The translations under genes and the position numbers were made by a program. Positions 17,071-26,631 of a DNA stretch of 35,098 nucleotides are shown one piece after another (the stretch's first letter is position 1; every line of letters begins with the position of its first letter). Origin of the DNA: Thraustochytrium sp. TN22 (taxonomy: Eukaryota > Sar > Bigyra > Thraustochytrida > Thraustochytriidae); the NCBI GenBank assembly GCA_013306675.1, contig JABLUY010000317.1, forward strand, positions 1 through 35,098, given 5' to 3'. Below the pieces are notes generated by a model. The model ran no database searches and had not been told where the DNA came from. It saw nothing but the letters and a program-made list of their open reading frames with translations.

Positions 17071-17240
17071 CTGCACGAGAGGGCGGCGCCGGCGCCCGCA
17101 AACAGCTCCGCTCGCGGGGAGCGAGCGAGGCTGAGCGGCGCAGGCGCCACCGTTCGTCTGTGTATTTGAACGCATCCCATCAAGCACGTTCACAAAGGTG
17201 CCGAGCACCACACCAGAGACCCGTGCCGCAGCAGAAACAC

Positions 17241-17339
17241 ATGGACACGCCCCAGAGGACGAGCAACACAAGCGTGGATACGCCCCAGAGGACGAGCAAC
17301 ACAAGCGTGGATACGCCCCAGAGGACGAGCAACACAAGC
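17241..17339. repeat. Three tandem copies of a 33-bp unit
   Basis: Three almost identical 33-bp units lie head to tail at 17241-17273, 17274-17306 and 17307-17339. Copies 2 and 3 look identical; copy 1 differs at its first base and at one internal base. The length is a multiple of three, so the plus-strand frame encodes three copies of (M/V)DTPQRTSNTS. Confidence 0.95.
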
Positions 17340-17627
17340 GCTCTCCATTGCAAGAAAAGGACAAGAATGAATGAAATCCTGCCTGCAGCTGTTCACGGTC
17401 TTCTCGCAAAACCGGACGAGACTCTACCTGCTGCTGCTCACGGTCTCCTCGAGCTCGGCCCGAATGCAAGTGCAGTGCTGTTCCGAGAGTCCTTGACGTC
17501 CTTAGTAGCTCTTGCCCAAACACACGACTGTAGCCGCATCATCAAGCTGGTCGCCGGTTCTTTCCATCCGCACGTACCGATCGTGCTAGCTTTGGCAAAC
17601 GCAAACTCAAGAGCTGCAAGCTCATGA
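17241..17627 (+). CDS. Possible small gene beginning with an 11-residue repeat
   Basis: The ATG at 17241 opens a 128-residue frame. It begins with three copies of an 11-residue Ser/Thr-rich unit, continues with two related phrases (ILPAAVHGLL and TLPAAAHGLL, about 47 bp apart in DNA), and ends with a hydrophobic region including LTSLVALAQTHDCSRIIKLV. I recognise no family. Third-position GC is lower than in the confident genes, and minus-strand frames here are also open, so this could equally be non-coding. The function is unknown. Confidence 0.28.
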   Translation: MDTPQRTSNTSVDTPQRTSNTSVDTPQRTSNTSALHCKKRTRMNEILPAAVHGLLAKPDETLPAAAHGLLELGPNASAVLFRESLTSLVALAQTHDCSRIIKLVAGSFHPHVPIVLALANANSRAASS

Positions 17628-17803
17628 AGAGAGAACCGCAAAGCCTGAAATCGGACGGGCGGAGTGCACAATACGGCGCCAAGCGCCAAGCGCCAAGATC
17701 CGCGACTGCATCGTCATGTCCGCAGAGCGCACGCTCTTCCTCCGCCAGACATGGCCAGGCAGGGCCACAATCTCCAAAATGAGCAGCATTCTGCGCAAGG
17801 GCC

Positions 17804-18520
17804 TCAAGAACATGCTCTCCTACCTGCACAGCGCTGCGAAACGGAATGGTGCAGGTGGCAGGCAAGCTTCGACGGCGATGACGAAGAGCGCCCGGCAGCG
17901 GCCGTGCGCGCTGCAGCGCGGGACACGAGGACCTCTTTGGGCGCGCACAAGTTCTCCCTGAGCTGCAACTTCGCGCTGCCTTGCGCTGCCATCGTGAACT
18001 TGACTCGCAGATCCCGAACCTTTTCGCCGACGAGCGGAAGGCTTTGAATGATGCGAAAGAATTCGCACCCAAGGGCGGCGCGCTGCACGATGCGCTCTCG
18101 TGGAGCACGCGGCTCGTGAAGATTGACGGCTCTGAATGTTAGCACCGACACCAATGCCTTCGACGCCCTCGCGGCGCGCAACGGCACACTTGGCGGCGTT
18201 CATATAGGACTGCTCGGCGAGCACTTCGCGCGCCTTGTCGAGCACGAACTGTTCCGCGACGTCTTCCGTCGACCATTCGTGGCACGGCTTGAAGGCACCG
18301 GCACCCTCCTTGAGGTTGATGAGATCGTCGGCATCGTCAGAGCGCGCCGCCGCCGTCGTCGATGTCAGCGAGCTTGATGGTGCCGGCTTTGAGGTTGTCG
18401 TTGATGTCACGCATCGCGACGAAGCGCCGCACGCCGGGAGCCTGACCGCGTCCCGCGCGCGGCGCGCCGTGCGCTCGAAAAAGACGACGCTGATACCGCA
18501 ATCCGCTAGTCGATGATCAT
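17804..18520 (-). pseudogene. Coding-like minus-strand fragments in successive frames
   Basis: Reading down the minus strand, coding-like phrases appear in turn in different frames. The order is: DCGISVVFFERTARRA near 18500-18450; then GVRRFVAMRDINDNLKAG and GTIKLADIDDGG near 18440-18350; then DDADDLINLKEGAGAFKPCH and EDVAEQFVLDKAREVLAEQS near 18345-18140; then APRERIVQRAALGCEFFRII and EKVRDLRVKFTMAAQGSAKL near 18115-17960. Each step is a shift of the same sense (+1). No convincing GT-AG introns were found at the joins. It is most simply a decayed gene of unrecognised family, or a gene with tiny unrecognised introns. Individual boundaries are approximate. Confidence 0.38.
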
Positions 18521-20157
18521 CTCGCCCGCCGCGAGGTAGCCTTCCGGGCTCCTTCGGCGGCCGCTGATGCTGCGGCGCAAGCCAGCGCGACAGGACGACG
18601 ACAGCCGGCGTGACGGCGGCACGCCAGGGCCGCGACGCAGCAACTCCCGCGGCAGAAGAGTGAGCCGGCCATCGCCACCACGCAGCGGCCGCGCCAGTCG
18701 CGCGCGGCCACGCCGGTCCTCGGCCGCGCCCGCCCGCTCGCAGCCGGCCCAAGCCTGGCCGTGGGCCCGGGCTCTTGAGCAAGTTGAGGGCGCTCGCGAG
18801 CGGCACGTGCCCGACAAGGGAGCTGAGCTGGTGCTGCCTGGAGTAGAAGGCCCATTACTTCTCGTGCCGGCGCGCTGGCCCGGGGTGCGCGTGCTTGCAA
18901 TGCCCGGGCCTGAGCACAGCAGGGCCTGGGCAGGCTGCAGCGGTGAATCGTGAACGAGAAGAGCGACAGGTGTCAGGAGGCGCTCTCAATTGCTCAGAGT
19001 CTGCGCTCTCAGCCGCTCCCGACCGCTTTCAGAGTCGCTCCGAGTCGCTCCGAGTCAGCCGCTCCAGTTCGCACTGCACCCACCGCCACCGCCCGGGCCA
19101 CCCAAGGAGCAGCCTGCTGCCATGGCCTGCCAGTGGCACTGTGGCAGGGCTTGTGCAGGCTGCAGCGCCCGGCCCGGCCGGCGGTCGATCGCCGACACGC
19201 GCGGGCACGCGCCGCGCCAGCCTGAGGCCCTGAGTTCATCACCAGAAGCAGCGCAAGCAGCACGGCGCGGAGGCGCGCGGCGGAGCCGCACGGGGTTGCC
19301 AGTGGCTTGTGGCACTTGTGCCTGTGCCGCGACTGTCTCGGCGAGGAGGCCCCGGCGGCGGCCGACGCTGCTAGGGCTCCAGTGACGCGCGCCGCGAGCT
19401 TGGTGCAGGACGATCATGGTACGTCCGGGTGGCCGGAAAAAGAAGATCGCGGACCAGGCTTGCAGTGGGCACTTGGAAGCGCAGAGCCGTCGACCAGGCC
19501 GGCCTGCAGTGGAACCGCAGACTCGCAGAGCCGTCCGGGCCGGGCCGAGTTGAGCCGCGCCGTGCCGCGCGAGTCTGTGTCCGATTCAGGCTGGGCTGCG
19601 AAAGCCGCAGGAGCAGCGGATCTTGCGTGATGAATCGCGGCGCGTTCAACCTCAGGCTGCGTGTGCCACTGGATCCAAGATCAACCGTCAAGATCCTCTG
19701 GAGACGAGGCCTGGAATCGCACCGTGACAGCCGAACGCGGCCGCCAGATCGAGTCGTGGCGAGTCGCGCAAGTCCTTGCTTTGAGGCCGACGAGCCGGCG
19801 CATGCACGACATGCACCGCGTGCGCAGCGTGCGCCACGGCGTGGCGCCATGGCCCATGGAGCGTCTTGGTGGTCGGCCTTGTACGCGGAAAAGAACGTCA
19901 AGTCGACGTGCACGGAGCATGGGCGCGCCCGGCGCCGATCATACAAGTCCAGGCGCGGCAACCGCAAGCATGACGTGAGATTACGGCGCTGTCGACCTGC
20001 GCGTGCCACTCGATGGAGATTCAGGCAGAGAGCAAGTGGAACCGCAAAGCGCCGTCTCGTCCGTCCGCGGCGGCCACCCGACAGGAACCGCAAAGAGCAA
20101 ACCCGCAACGCCGATCTCAGGCCTCGAAGGAGCGCGCCTTTGCGTACGATCCTCAAC
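18521..20157. other. Gene-poor region before the LRR gene
   Basis: Open frames exist on both strands (for example minus 20171-19371 and plus 19429-20157) but they are Arg-rich with no domain, no repeat of conserved motifs and no start context, as expected by chance at this GC content. Short words such as GTGCCACT and GAACCGCA recur (about 19480-20100), hinting at old diverged duplications. No gene is supported. The promoter of the LRR gene should lie at its right end. Confidence 0.5.
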
Positions 20158-23100
20158 ATGCTCGTGATCAAGCTTCTGTGTCTGGCGCTTTTTGTCCTTC
20201 AGGCGAAGGCGGGCTGCTCGTGCTATTACTACGGCGGTGTTGAGAGTGGGGGCATTACTACATATACGTCCATGGCCTGCTCTTTCTGTGACACCTTCCC
20301 GACGCTGCCAACATCTTCAACAAATACGCTCACTAGCCTGTAAGTCGAGTCGTGTCGCAAAATTTCAGCCATTGGCCAGACATGGATGGACAGACGACTG
20401 ACTTCATCACACACCCATGTGCAGGGATGTGAGGGGCTACTACAGTACCTCTCTCCAGACAGTGGGCGACATGAGCGCGTTCACGAACCTCAGAATCCTA
20501 TCTATTCACCAACACAGCCTCCTCAGCAGCCTGCCAAGCTCGGCACTTGCAGGCTTGAACAGCCTGGACAGTCTCCACCTTTACCACAATGCCCTGACCG
20601 ACCTGCCCAGTGTCTCCTCCACCCCGCCACTCTCATCGGTAGCCCGCTTGACCCTGAGCGGGAACAACTTTGGGTCTTCAATGCCGAGTGCGGTTGCAGA
20701 CATGACTGCGCTCAAGCACCTCGACTACAGCTCCAACGGCGATGTGACGGTCCCGTCACTGACTTCACTCTCTGCGCTCACCTATCTGTACGTTCGCGAC
20801 AGGACCCTCCCTTGCACTGGTCAGCAACTCATCAGCTGTGCTGACCACCTCACAGCAATCTGGATGGCTCCAGATCTCTCGTCGTGCAAAGCGGAGTTCT
20901 ACCGGACAGCCTGTTGAGGCTGTAAGTTGTTTGACGCGATGAGGCCTCAAGGGTTCAACGATCTGCGCTGACAACCTTTTCCAAATTATCGCACCACAGC
21001 GACATGGTCTCGTGCAGTCTAACCGAGCTTCCAGCCGGGCTGTCAGGTCTCACCCGGCTGAGCCACCTTCATGTATACAGCAATTTGCTCTCAGATGTCG
21101 AGGGCCTCGTTGATATGGTCCCCACTTTAACCACCTTTCACGCCGCTTACAACAGTCTGACATCTCTCCCCGACAACATTGGCGACCTAAGCAGTCTCAA
21201 GTCCTTGTTGCTCCAAACGAATCAGCTCACGTCTCTGCCTGAATCGATGGGAGAACTAGGCAATCTCTACTACCTACAACTCCAGCAAAACACCATGCTC
21301 TCCTCCTTGCCCGCATCTCTGACGGACCTCACCTCGCTTCGCTACCTCTACACGGAAGGACTCCCGCTCATAGGAATTCAGCCGGACATGGACCAGATCA
21401 GCAACCTCCTTGAGTACCCAAATCGCGACTGGTCCAGCTACACAGCGAGCCCGACGGCGAGCCAGACAGCGTCGCCCACACAAAAGCCCACGAGCTACTT
21501 TTCCTCCATCATCTGCACTTTGTGCGCCGGTGACGACTGCTGCGAGCCGGACGACTTCGTGGACGCAACCGACGCTGCCTTCGCCTACGAGAATCTCCCG
21601 CTCGCGCTGGAGCACGGTCCGGACAACAGCGGCCAGTACTTCGACGTCATCCTCGCGCAGACCATTGGCGGCCACGGAAGTCGGCGACGCGAGCTGCAGG
21701 CGGCCACGAATCTAACGCACATGAGCGTGCTGCCGTACGAGGCGGGCGTGGTGCCGGCGGACCTCGACTGCTCTGCCAGCAAGGCCGTCCTGTACTCGGC
21801 GTCCTCTGGCGCAAGCTACGAGGTGCAGCTCGAGACAGATCCGGGCCTCGGCTGCGTGCTCAACTGGAATGGCACCTTCGAGACGGTCTTCGACTACCAG
21901 TTCGATGAGTTCACGCTCTTCTACATGCTGAACGGCCTCGTCGCGACCAACGGGACCGTCTACATTTACCCGGACGACAGTCGCATCATCACTCGCGACG
22001 AGATCACGCAGCCCAACTTCATCGTGACCGACTTTCGCGTGGTCAAGGACGGCGACAACGGCGACTACGCCGCCAACATCACGCTGGTCAAGAACACCTT
22101 CACTGCGCCCGCCTGCGAGTTCCCCGGCGCGGTGCTGCTGCAGCTGGGTCAGGACTGCTTCGAGTCCGTACCGCAGTCGCCCGGTGTCCCGGGCGAATAC
22201 CTCTACCAAATTTCGGCGAACGACTTGGCGGCCAAGGTGGAGTCCTGCATCTCGGACGCCTCGCTCGTCACGGAGACGGGCGCCGCCATCACGTATGAGG
22301 TGGATGCGGCCTTCAACTTTTCACTGCCGGACGGCTGCGTGCTCGACGACAAGCCGGAGCCCACGGTAGCCGATTCCCAGGCCGGGCTGGCCTTCTTCGT
22401 GCGCCTGGCCAAGGACCTCACCGCCGCCGAGGCGGAGGACGTCACGCAGCTCGTCATGACGGCGCGCGACTACGATGTGGAGCCCTGCGACGGCCGCATC
22501 GTGCCCATGGGCAAGCTCGTGCTTGAGTTCACCATGGCCTCGGCGCTCGCGCCGGAGGCCGGTGGCGTCCAGGTGCTGGATGGCGCGCTCATGGGCGATG
22601 TCCCGCTGGAGCTGGCGGGCGACCCGGTCTGTGTCGACAACATCGCCTATGGCGGGAACTACGTCTGCACGGTGCGCATGCGCACGACCGAATGCCTGCT
22701 CATGGAGGACCTTGGTGCGGACCGGTGCGCCTTTGTGTCGGTGCAGCCCTTTTACGTCAGCGGTAGCTTCACCTACGACAGCTTCTCGGAGACGTCCTCG
22801 CTCAAGGACCCGACGCTGGCCAACGCCCGCATCTTCTCGACCTGCCCTGTGGTGGCGGAGCAGGAAGACGTCACTGGCGTGTACCCGGTCACGCTGCAGC
22901 TGGAGGGCGCCAACCTCAACAACCCGATCCAGGCGCGCCTGCTCTTCTCCACCCTCGCCAACGACGCCGCCGTCACGCTGCGCATTCTCACCGTGCACGT
23001 GGCCATGGAGGAGGACGGGCTGTACGCGCGCACCTTCGATGTGGCCACCAAGCTGGAGCAAATGGGCAACTCACGCTCGCCGTACTTTCGCGACGGTCAC

Positions 23101-23670
23101 TTTTGCCGCTTCGCCGAGTCCGACACGCTCTGCCGCCCCTTCTACTACGGCTCGCGCGTCAACACCTTTGTCAGCGCCCAGGCCGGCACCTACCTGGTGC
23201 AGGACAAGGGTTATGTGGACTGCCAAGAGAACGGGGCGCGCGCTGAGGACAGCTTCTTCTTCACACCCAACGACTGGGTCTTTGCGGGCTGGACGGGCGT
23301 CACGAGCAACATGACCCTGGTCGTCACGGCTCAGGTCGACACCTGCGCCACGCCCACGCTCGCGCGCCGCCTGCAGGCGGGAGGCGATGGATCTGCTCCA
23401 CAGCTCGTCGTCGCGCAGGCCTCGCTCCTTCTCCAGCGCGAAGACGACGCCACGTCGCCGCCAGCGGACGCCCTCCTCACGCAACCGGCCTCGCTTTCTG
23501 CCGGTGCTCTTGCAGGCGCGATCGTCGGCGGGCTCGCAGCCCTGGCGCTCGTGGCCGCCGCCCTCGCCCTCGTACGCCGCCGCCGCCGTCTTCACCATGG
23601 CGCCGCGCCAAACGGCAAGACCGCCGAGCCCGAAAGCGACGCCCAGGTCCAGGCTCATCATGGTGTGTAG
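20158..23670 (+). CDS. Secreted/surface LRR protein, type I membrane, four exons
   Basis: Proposed exons are 20158-20339, 20425-20787, 20856-20921 and 21000-23670, giving 1093 residues. Splicing restores a continuous LRR array, and all three introns are phase 2 (codon CT|N for Leu). Residues 1-18 (MLVIKLLCLALFVLQAKA) are a signal peptide. Leucine-rich repeats run from about 65 to 340 (for example LTSLPDNIGDLSSLKSLLLQ and LPAGLSGLTRLSHLHVYSN), followed by a Ser/Thr/Pro linker near 350-369, a large Cys-containing ectodomain of unrecognised fold (about 370-1010), a transmembrane helix near 1038-1062 (AGALAGAIVGGLAALALVAA) and a short basic tail with no kinase. LRR proteins usually bind protein or glycan ligands; recognition or adhesion at the cell surface is inferred. 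Confidence 0.88.
20340..20424 (+). other. Intron 1 of the LRR gene
   Basis: 85 bp, GTAAGT donor and CAG acceptor, phase 2. Splicing turns CT|G into Leu and joins NTLTSL to DVRGYYST, passing an in-frame stop that begins at the donor. Confidence 0.9.
20788..20855 (+). other. Intron 2 of the LRR gene
   Basis: 68 bp, GTACGT donor and CACAG acceptor, phase 2. Without it the frame runs to a TGA at 20915; with it the next exon reads NLDGSRSLVVQSGVLPDSLL, a proper repeat. Confidence 0.82.
20922..20999 (+). other. Intron 3 of the LRR gene
   Basis: 78 bp, GTAAGT donor and CACAG acceptor, phase 2. It joins LLRL to DMVSCSLTELP. The upstream exon is 66 bp, exactly 22 codons. Confidence 0.85.
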
Positions 23671-25266
23671 CCTTCAAAATGCCTTTTTCATACACTCTTT
23701 CACTTGAGAAAGTCTGTTCTGGCCTTGACCACCACGCAGCGCGTTGCTTTTCATCGTGTGGCGCATCTTGGTTGGAAGAGCGGCACGCATCTCATTTGGG
23801 GCGGTGTGAGCTGGCTTTGGCCTCCTCAGACTCTTCTTCCTTCTTCTCCTCCTCGTCGGGTGTCTTGGCGCCCGTGTCCAAGCTCGAAGTTCAAGGCGAC
23901 ATCGAGGAATTGGCTTCGTGTGCGCAATGTAAACCAGCATAGGCTGCGGATCTTTAACTTCTCTCGGGTCGTTGAGCGGCGATGAAGGGATGGCTGTGCG
24001 CCAGTTTTTCAATGCAGCCGACATCGCTGTGAGCGGGCGGCGGTGCTGGAACGATCAATGCACCGTTGACAAGCTTGCGTACGAGTATGCCCACTCTGCA
24101 CGCTTCCATCAAGGTCAATGGAAAGAGGGGCCGTCGAATGGCGATTTGAAGGCCTCCTGAAGCGAACGATTCAACGTGGGCCGCGTGGGCGGAGACTTGA
24201 ATCGTTCATTGCGGCAGCGCAGTGGTGAGGCGTCGCGTCGCTGGCGGGGCGAACGGGCTCTGGTGGCGACGCTAGACCTGCCGATGGCGGATCTCCGCGC
24301 TGTGATTATTAAACTGCCTGCAAAGGCGCTCTCCGAGTCGCTGGCAGGCGCAGAACCTCAGGTTGCAGAGGTCCAGGAACACGAAGAAAAGATTCCTTAC
24401 GTGCGTCCGCTCAACGTGCGTCCGCTCAAGCAGACAGCCATAGCTACGTAGCTTGTCAGAGAAACCCTTTCACCAGCCAGCGCTCCTTGCCAGGCGCTCG
24501 CAGCTCAGCCGCCGCCGCTCTCCAAGTTCAGCCGTCGAGAGCGAGCCGTTGCATTCCGGACATGCTGATACTCTGCACGGCCGCCGCCTTTTACTCACGG
24601 AGGCGCTGGGTCGCGTGGCTTCACTGCACGGCCATCACGAGCCAGCCTCTCTGGGGGTGCCACTGCACCACCACCAAAACGCCGAGCCTCAGGCCTTAGC
24701 GCAACGCACGGCGAACTCAATCGACAAAGCGATGCGCGTAGTGCCCAACCTACTGTGAGCAAGCTTGTTTACAGGATCGCCGTGCCACGTGCTGTGCGCG
24801 TCTTTTTCGACGGCGGTCGTCACGGCGGCGCTCTCCACCACGCCCAGGCCAGCCGCCGGGCCCGTGCATCTTTGGCGAAGAGCGCGGCGTACGCACGGGC
24901 CCTGCACGTCTCTGCGGCCTGCACGGGCGCTGCGTTGTGGCGCTGCCGGCTTTACTGTCAGCTTGCTTGCGCGACGCAGGCTGCGCCGCCACCCGAGTCC
25001 CGACGACGCCGCCGCGGCCCGCGGCGGCCGCCGCCGGCGCGCGTCGCGGGCACTGGTCGCGTGTGACCTGCGCGCCCTTCGCGTGTCGCCGTCCGCAGTG
25101 CCGCGACGACCTACACGCTCGGCGAAGGCCGCTGAGGCGGGCCGTCTGTCGCCGGCGCGGCGTCGTCCGTCGCGAGGATGGCCAGCACAGCCCGCGGCCG
25201 CCGCTGCCAGCAGAATCGCAAGCTCCTCTGCGTGCGTGCGAGCCTGGGCACTGGCCGGGCAGCAGC
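23671..25266. other. Gene-poor region with a few coding-like fragments
   Basis: No confident gene. On the minus strand, 23886-23792 reads LDTGAKTPDEEEKKEEESEE followed by AKASSHRPK and a stop; it could be a last exon, but the same strand also has an ATG-initiated 116-residue basic frame from 24024 to 23674, and both cannot be real over the shared part. Plus-strand frames at 23972-24160 and 24176-24451 are short and of uncertain status. An 11-bp inverted repeat lies at 24164-24174 and 24197-24207. Confidence 0.4.
24164..24207. repeat. Inverted repeat, 11-bp arms
   Basis: GAACGATTCAA at 24164-24174 pairs exactly with TTGAATCGTTC at 24197-24207 across a 22-bp spacer. It could form a hairpin in RNA or be a remnant of a duplication. 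No flanking element was seen. Confidence 0.7.
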
Positions 25267-25788
25267 ATGGCGCGGGCAGCGATGCGGGTGCTGCTCGCCG
25301 TGTTCACGATTGCAGCAGTGCTACTGGCGGCGAGCGCCGCGAGCGAGGATGCCAACCTGCTCGAGATGCCCCTGGGTGCTCGCAGGTCTGTGAAGGAAAG
25401 CGCTGGAGCGAACGTGACAATGACGCTGGCGCCGACGCTGGCGCCGACGCTGGCGTCGACGCTGGCGCCAACCTCGACACCTGCGGGCGATCCACCGCTG
25501 GGCAATGATGAGACCGCCGCCTCTAGCAGCCAGTCGGGCACTTCGGAGACGACGCAAACCATCACGCTTATCATCGTGCCTGTCGCTGTGTGCGTGGGCG
25601 TGGGTGGCCTCGCGCTGCTCCTGGTGCTTTACATTCGCCGCAAGCGCGCGATCGCCGCGCAATACCCGCTCCCGCTGCACGTGCGCTCTTCCGTGCGCGT
25701 CAAATTGGGCCGCAACGTGCACTTCCGTCAGCAGACCGTGCGTGGGGCGCACGTGCAGCTAGGACCTCACGTCCACTTCGCGGGCTAG
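25267..25788 (+). CDS. Small type I membrane protein with histidine-containing repeat tail
   Basis: Encodes 173 residues from the ATG at 25267 (a second ATG at 25282 is also possible). Residues about 6-25 are a signal peptide (MRVLLAVFTIAAVLLAASA), residues 54-72 a Thr/Pro/Ala repeat of LAPT units likely to be O-glycosylated, and residues 99-123 a transmembrane helix (LIIVPVAVCVGVGGLALLLV). After a basic stop-transfer (RRKR) the cytoplasmic tail contains two related phrases 18 residues apart, VKLGRNVHF (145-153) and VQLGPHVHF (163-171). I recognise no family. The signal-stalk-membrane-tail layout is clear; function is unknown. The upstream frame extends to 24937 but is low-complexity and lies before the signal peptide. 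Confidence 0.74.
   Translation: MARAAMRVLLAVFTIAAVLLAASAASEDANLLEMPLGARRSVKESAGANVTMTLAPTLAPTLASTLAPTSTPAGDPPLGNDETAASSSQSGTSETTQTITLIIVPVAVCVGVGGLALLLVLYIRRKRAIAAQYPLPLHVRSSVRVKLGRNVHFRQQTVRGAHVQLGPHVHFAG
25422..25470. repeat. 12-bp coding repeat (LAPT units)
   Basis: About four copies of a 12-bp unit, ACGCTGGCGCCG, one with a GCG to GTCG-type change, encode the Thr-Leu-Ala-Pro stalk of the membrane protein. Confidence 0.85.
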
Positions 25789-26240
25789 TCGGACCCGCTC
25801 GTCGTTGCAGAAGCGGGCCTGCAGTCCCCAACGCCCGCCAGCATCTCGCCCGCTGATTCCTATGTGCCATTCGTTTGTTCTCTCATCTTTGACGACCTTG
25901 TAAACCTTGCCTTGCTACTACTTGTAGCTAAGCTTTGCGGATCCCACCTGCTAGGTGCTGCAAACGGCGGCATGCCGCAGACCGCGCCTGGGCTTGTCTG
26001 AGCGCGTTTTGCGACGCCAGGTTGCTGCAGCACGGACAATGCGTCCTGTTCACGCAAAGATGGCGGCAAGCGTCTGCAGCAAGCTGCAGAATCCGCAGGT
26101 TCTACCTCGAACCAAGACTTACTTGCCTGCAGAGGTAGCTACGAAGTTCCTGCCGAGGCATTCGCCTCTGTGCTCGCAAAAGGCCGCCAGGCCCTGGCTT
26201 TATGGCACACTGCATACGATCGTCACGTGTTGGGCCTGAT

Positions 26241-26262
26241 CATGGCATGGCATGGCATGGCA
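26241..26262. repeat. GGCAT pentamer run
   Basis: Four tandem copies of the pentamer CATGG, equivalent to GGCAT, about 370 bp before the kinesin-like coding start. Confidence 0.9.
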
Positions 26263-26395
26263 CGCCAAAGTGCCGCCACTGCGGTGCAGTGCTCATGCAG
26301 GCAGTTCGCACTGGCGCGGTCATTGGCAGCACAGCGGCACTGGGTGGCGCTGCTCCGAGTCCGTGTCACGACTCCGTGACTCGACTCCGAGACTG

Positions 26396-26440
26396 GACTC
26401 CGAGTCCGAGTCCGAGTCCGAGTCCGAGTCCGAGTCCGAG
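26396..26440. repeat. TCCGAG hexamer microsatellite
   Basis: About seven tandem copies of the hexamer TCCGAG, flanked by degenerate copies on both sides (ACTCCGTGACTCG to the left). Confidence 0.9.
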
Positions 26441-26631
26441 TTCCGAGTCGGCAGATCAATCCAGGTCAAGCACGACGGGTAGCACGTCGCGACCAACGGC
26501 CGCATGCCCGGGCGCCGGCCGGGTCGGCGCCGAGCTCGAAGCTCGGTTCGGGCTCGAGCATTCGTGCAACGGGCCCGCGGCGCGTGGCGCGGCGCGGCGC
26601 GCGGCGCGGTGGCGCGGCGCGGCGCGGCGCG

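Larger units (their letters stand above)
25789..26631. other. Intergenic region upstream of the kinesin-like gene
   Basis: No gene is supported. It holds a GGCAT pentamer run (26241-26262), a TCCGAG hexamer run (about 26396-26440), and a GGCGC run (about 26580-26632) ending at the kinesin-like start. The region before 26230 has lower GC and no strong frame. Confidence 0.5.

Noticed and set aside
17241-17339. CRISPR-like array
   Set aside because: The units are contiguous with no unique spacers, and the context is eukaryotic.
19371-20171. Minus-strand 266-codon frame upstream of the LRR gene
   Set aside because: It has an ATG but Arg/Leu-rich composition, no recognisable motif, and an equally long plus-strand frame over the same DNA.
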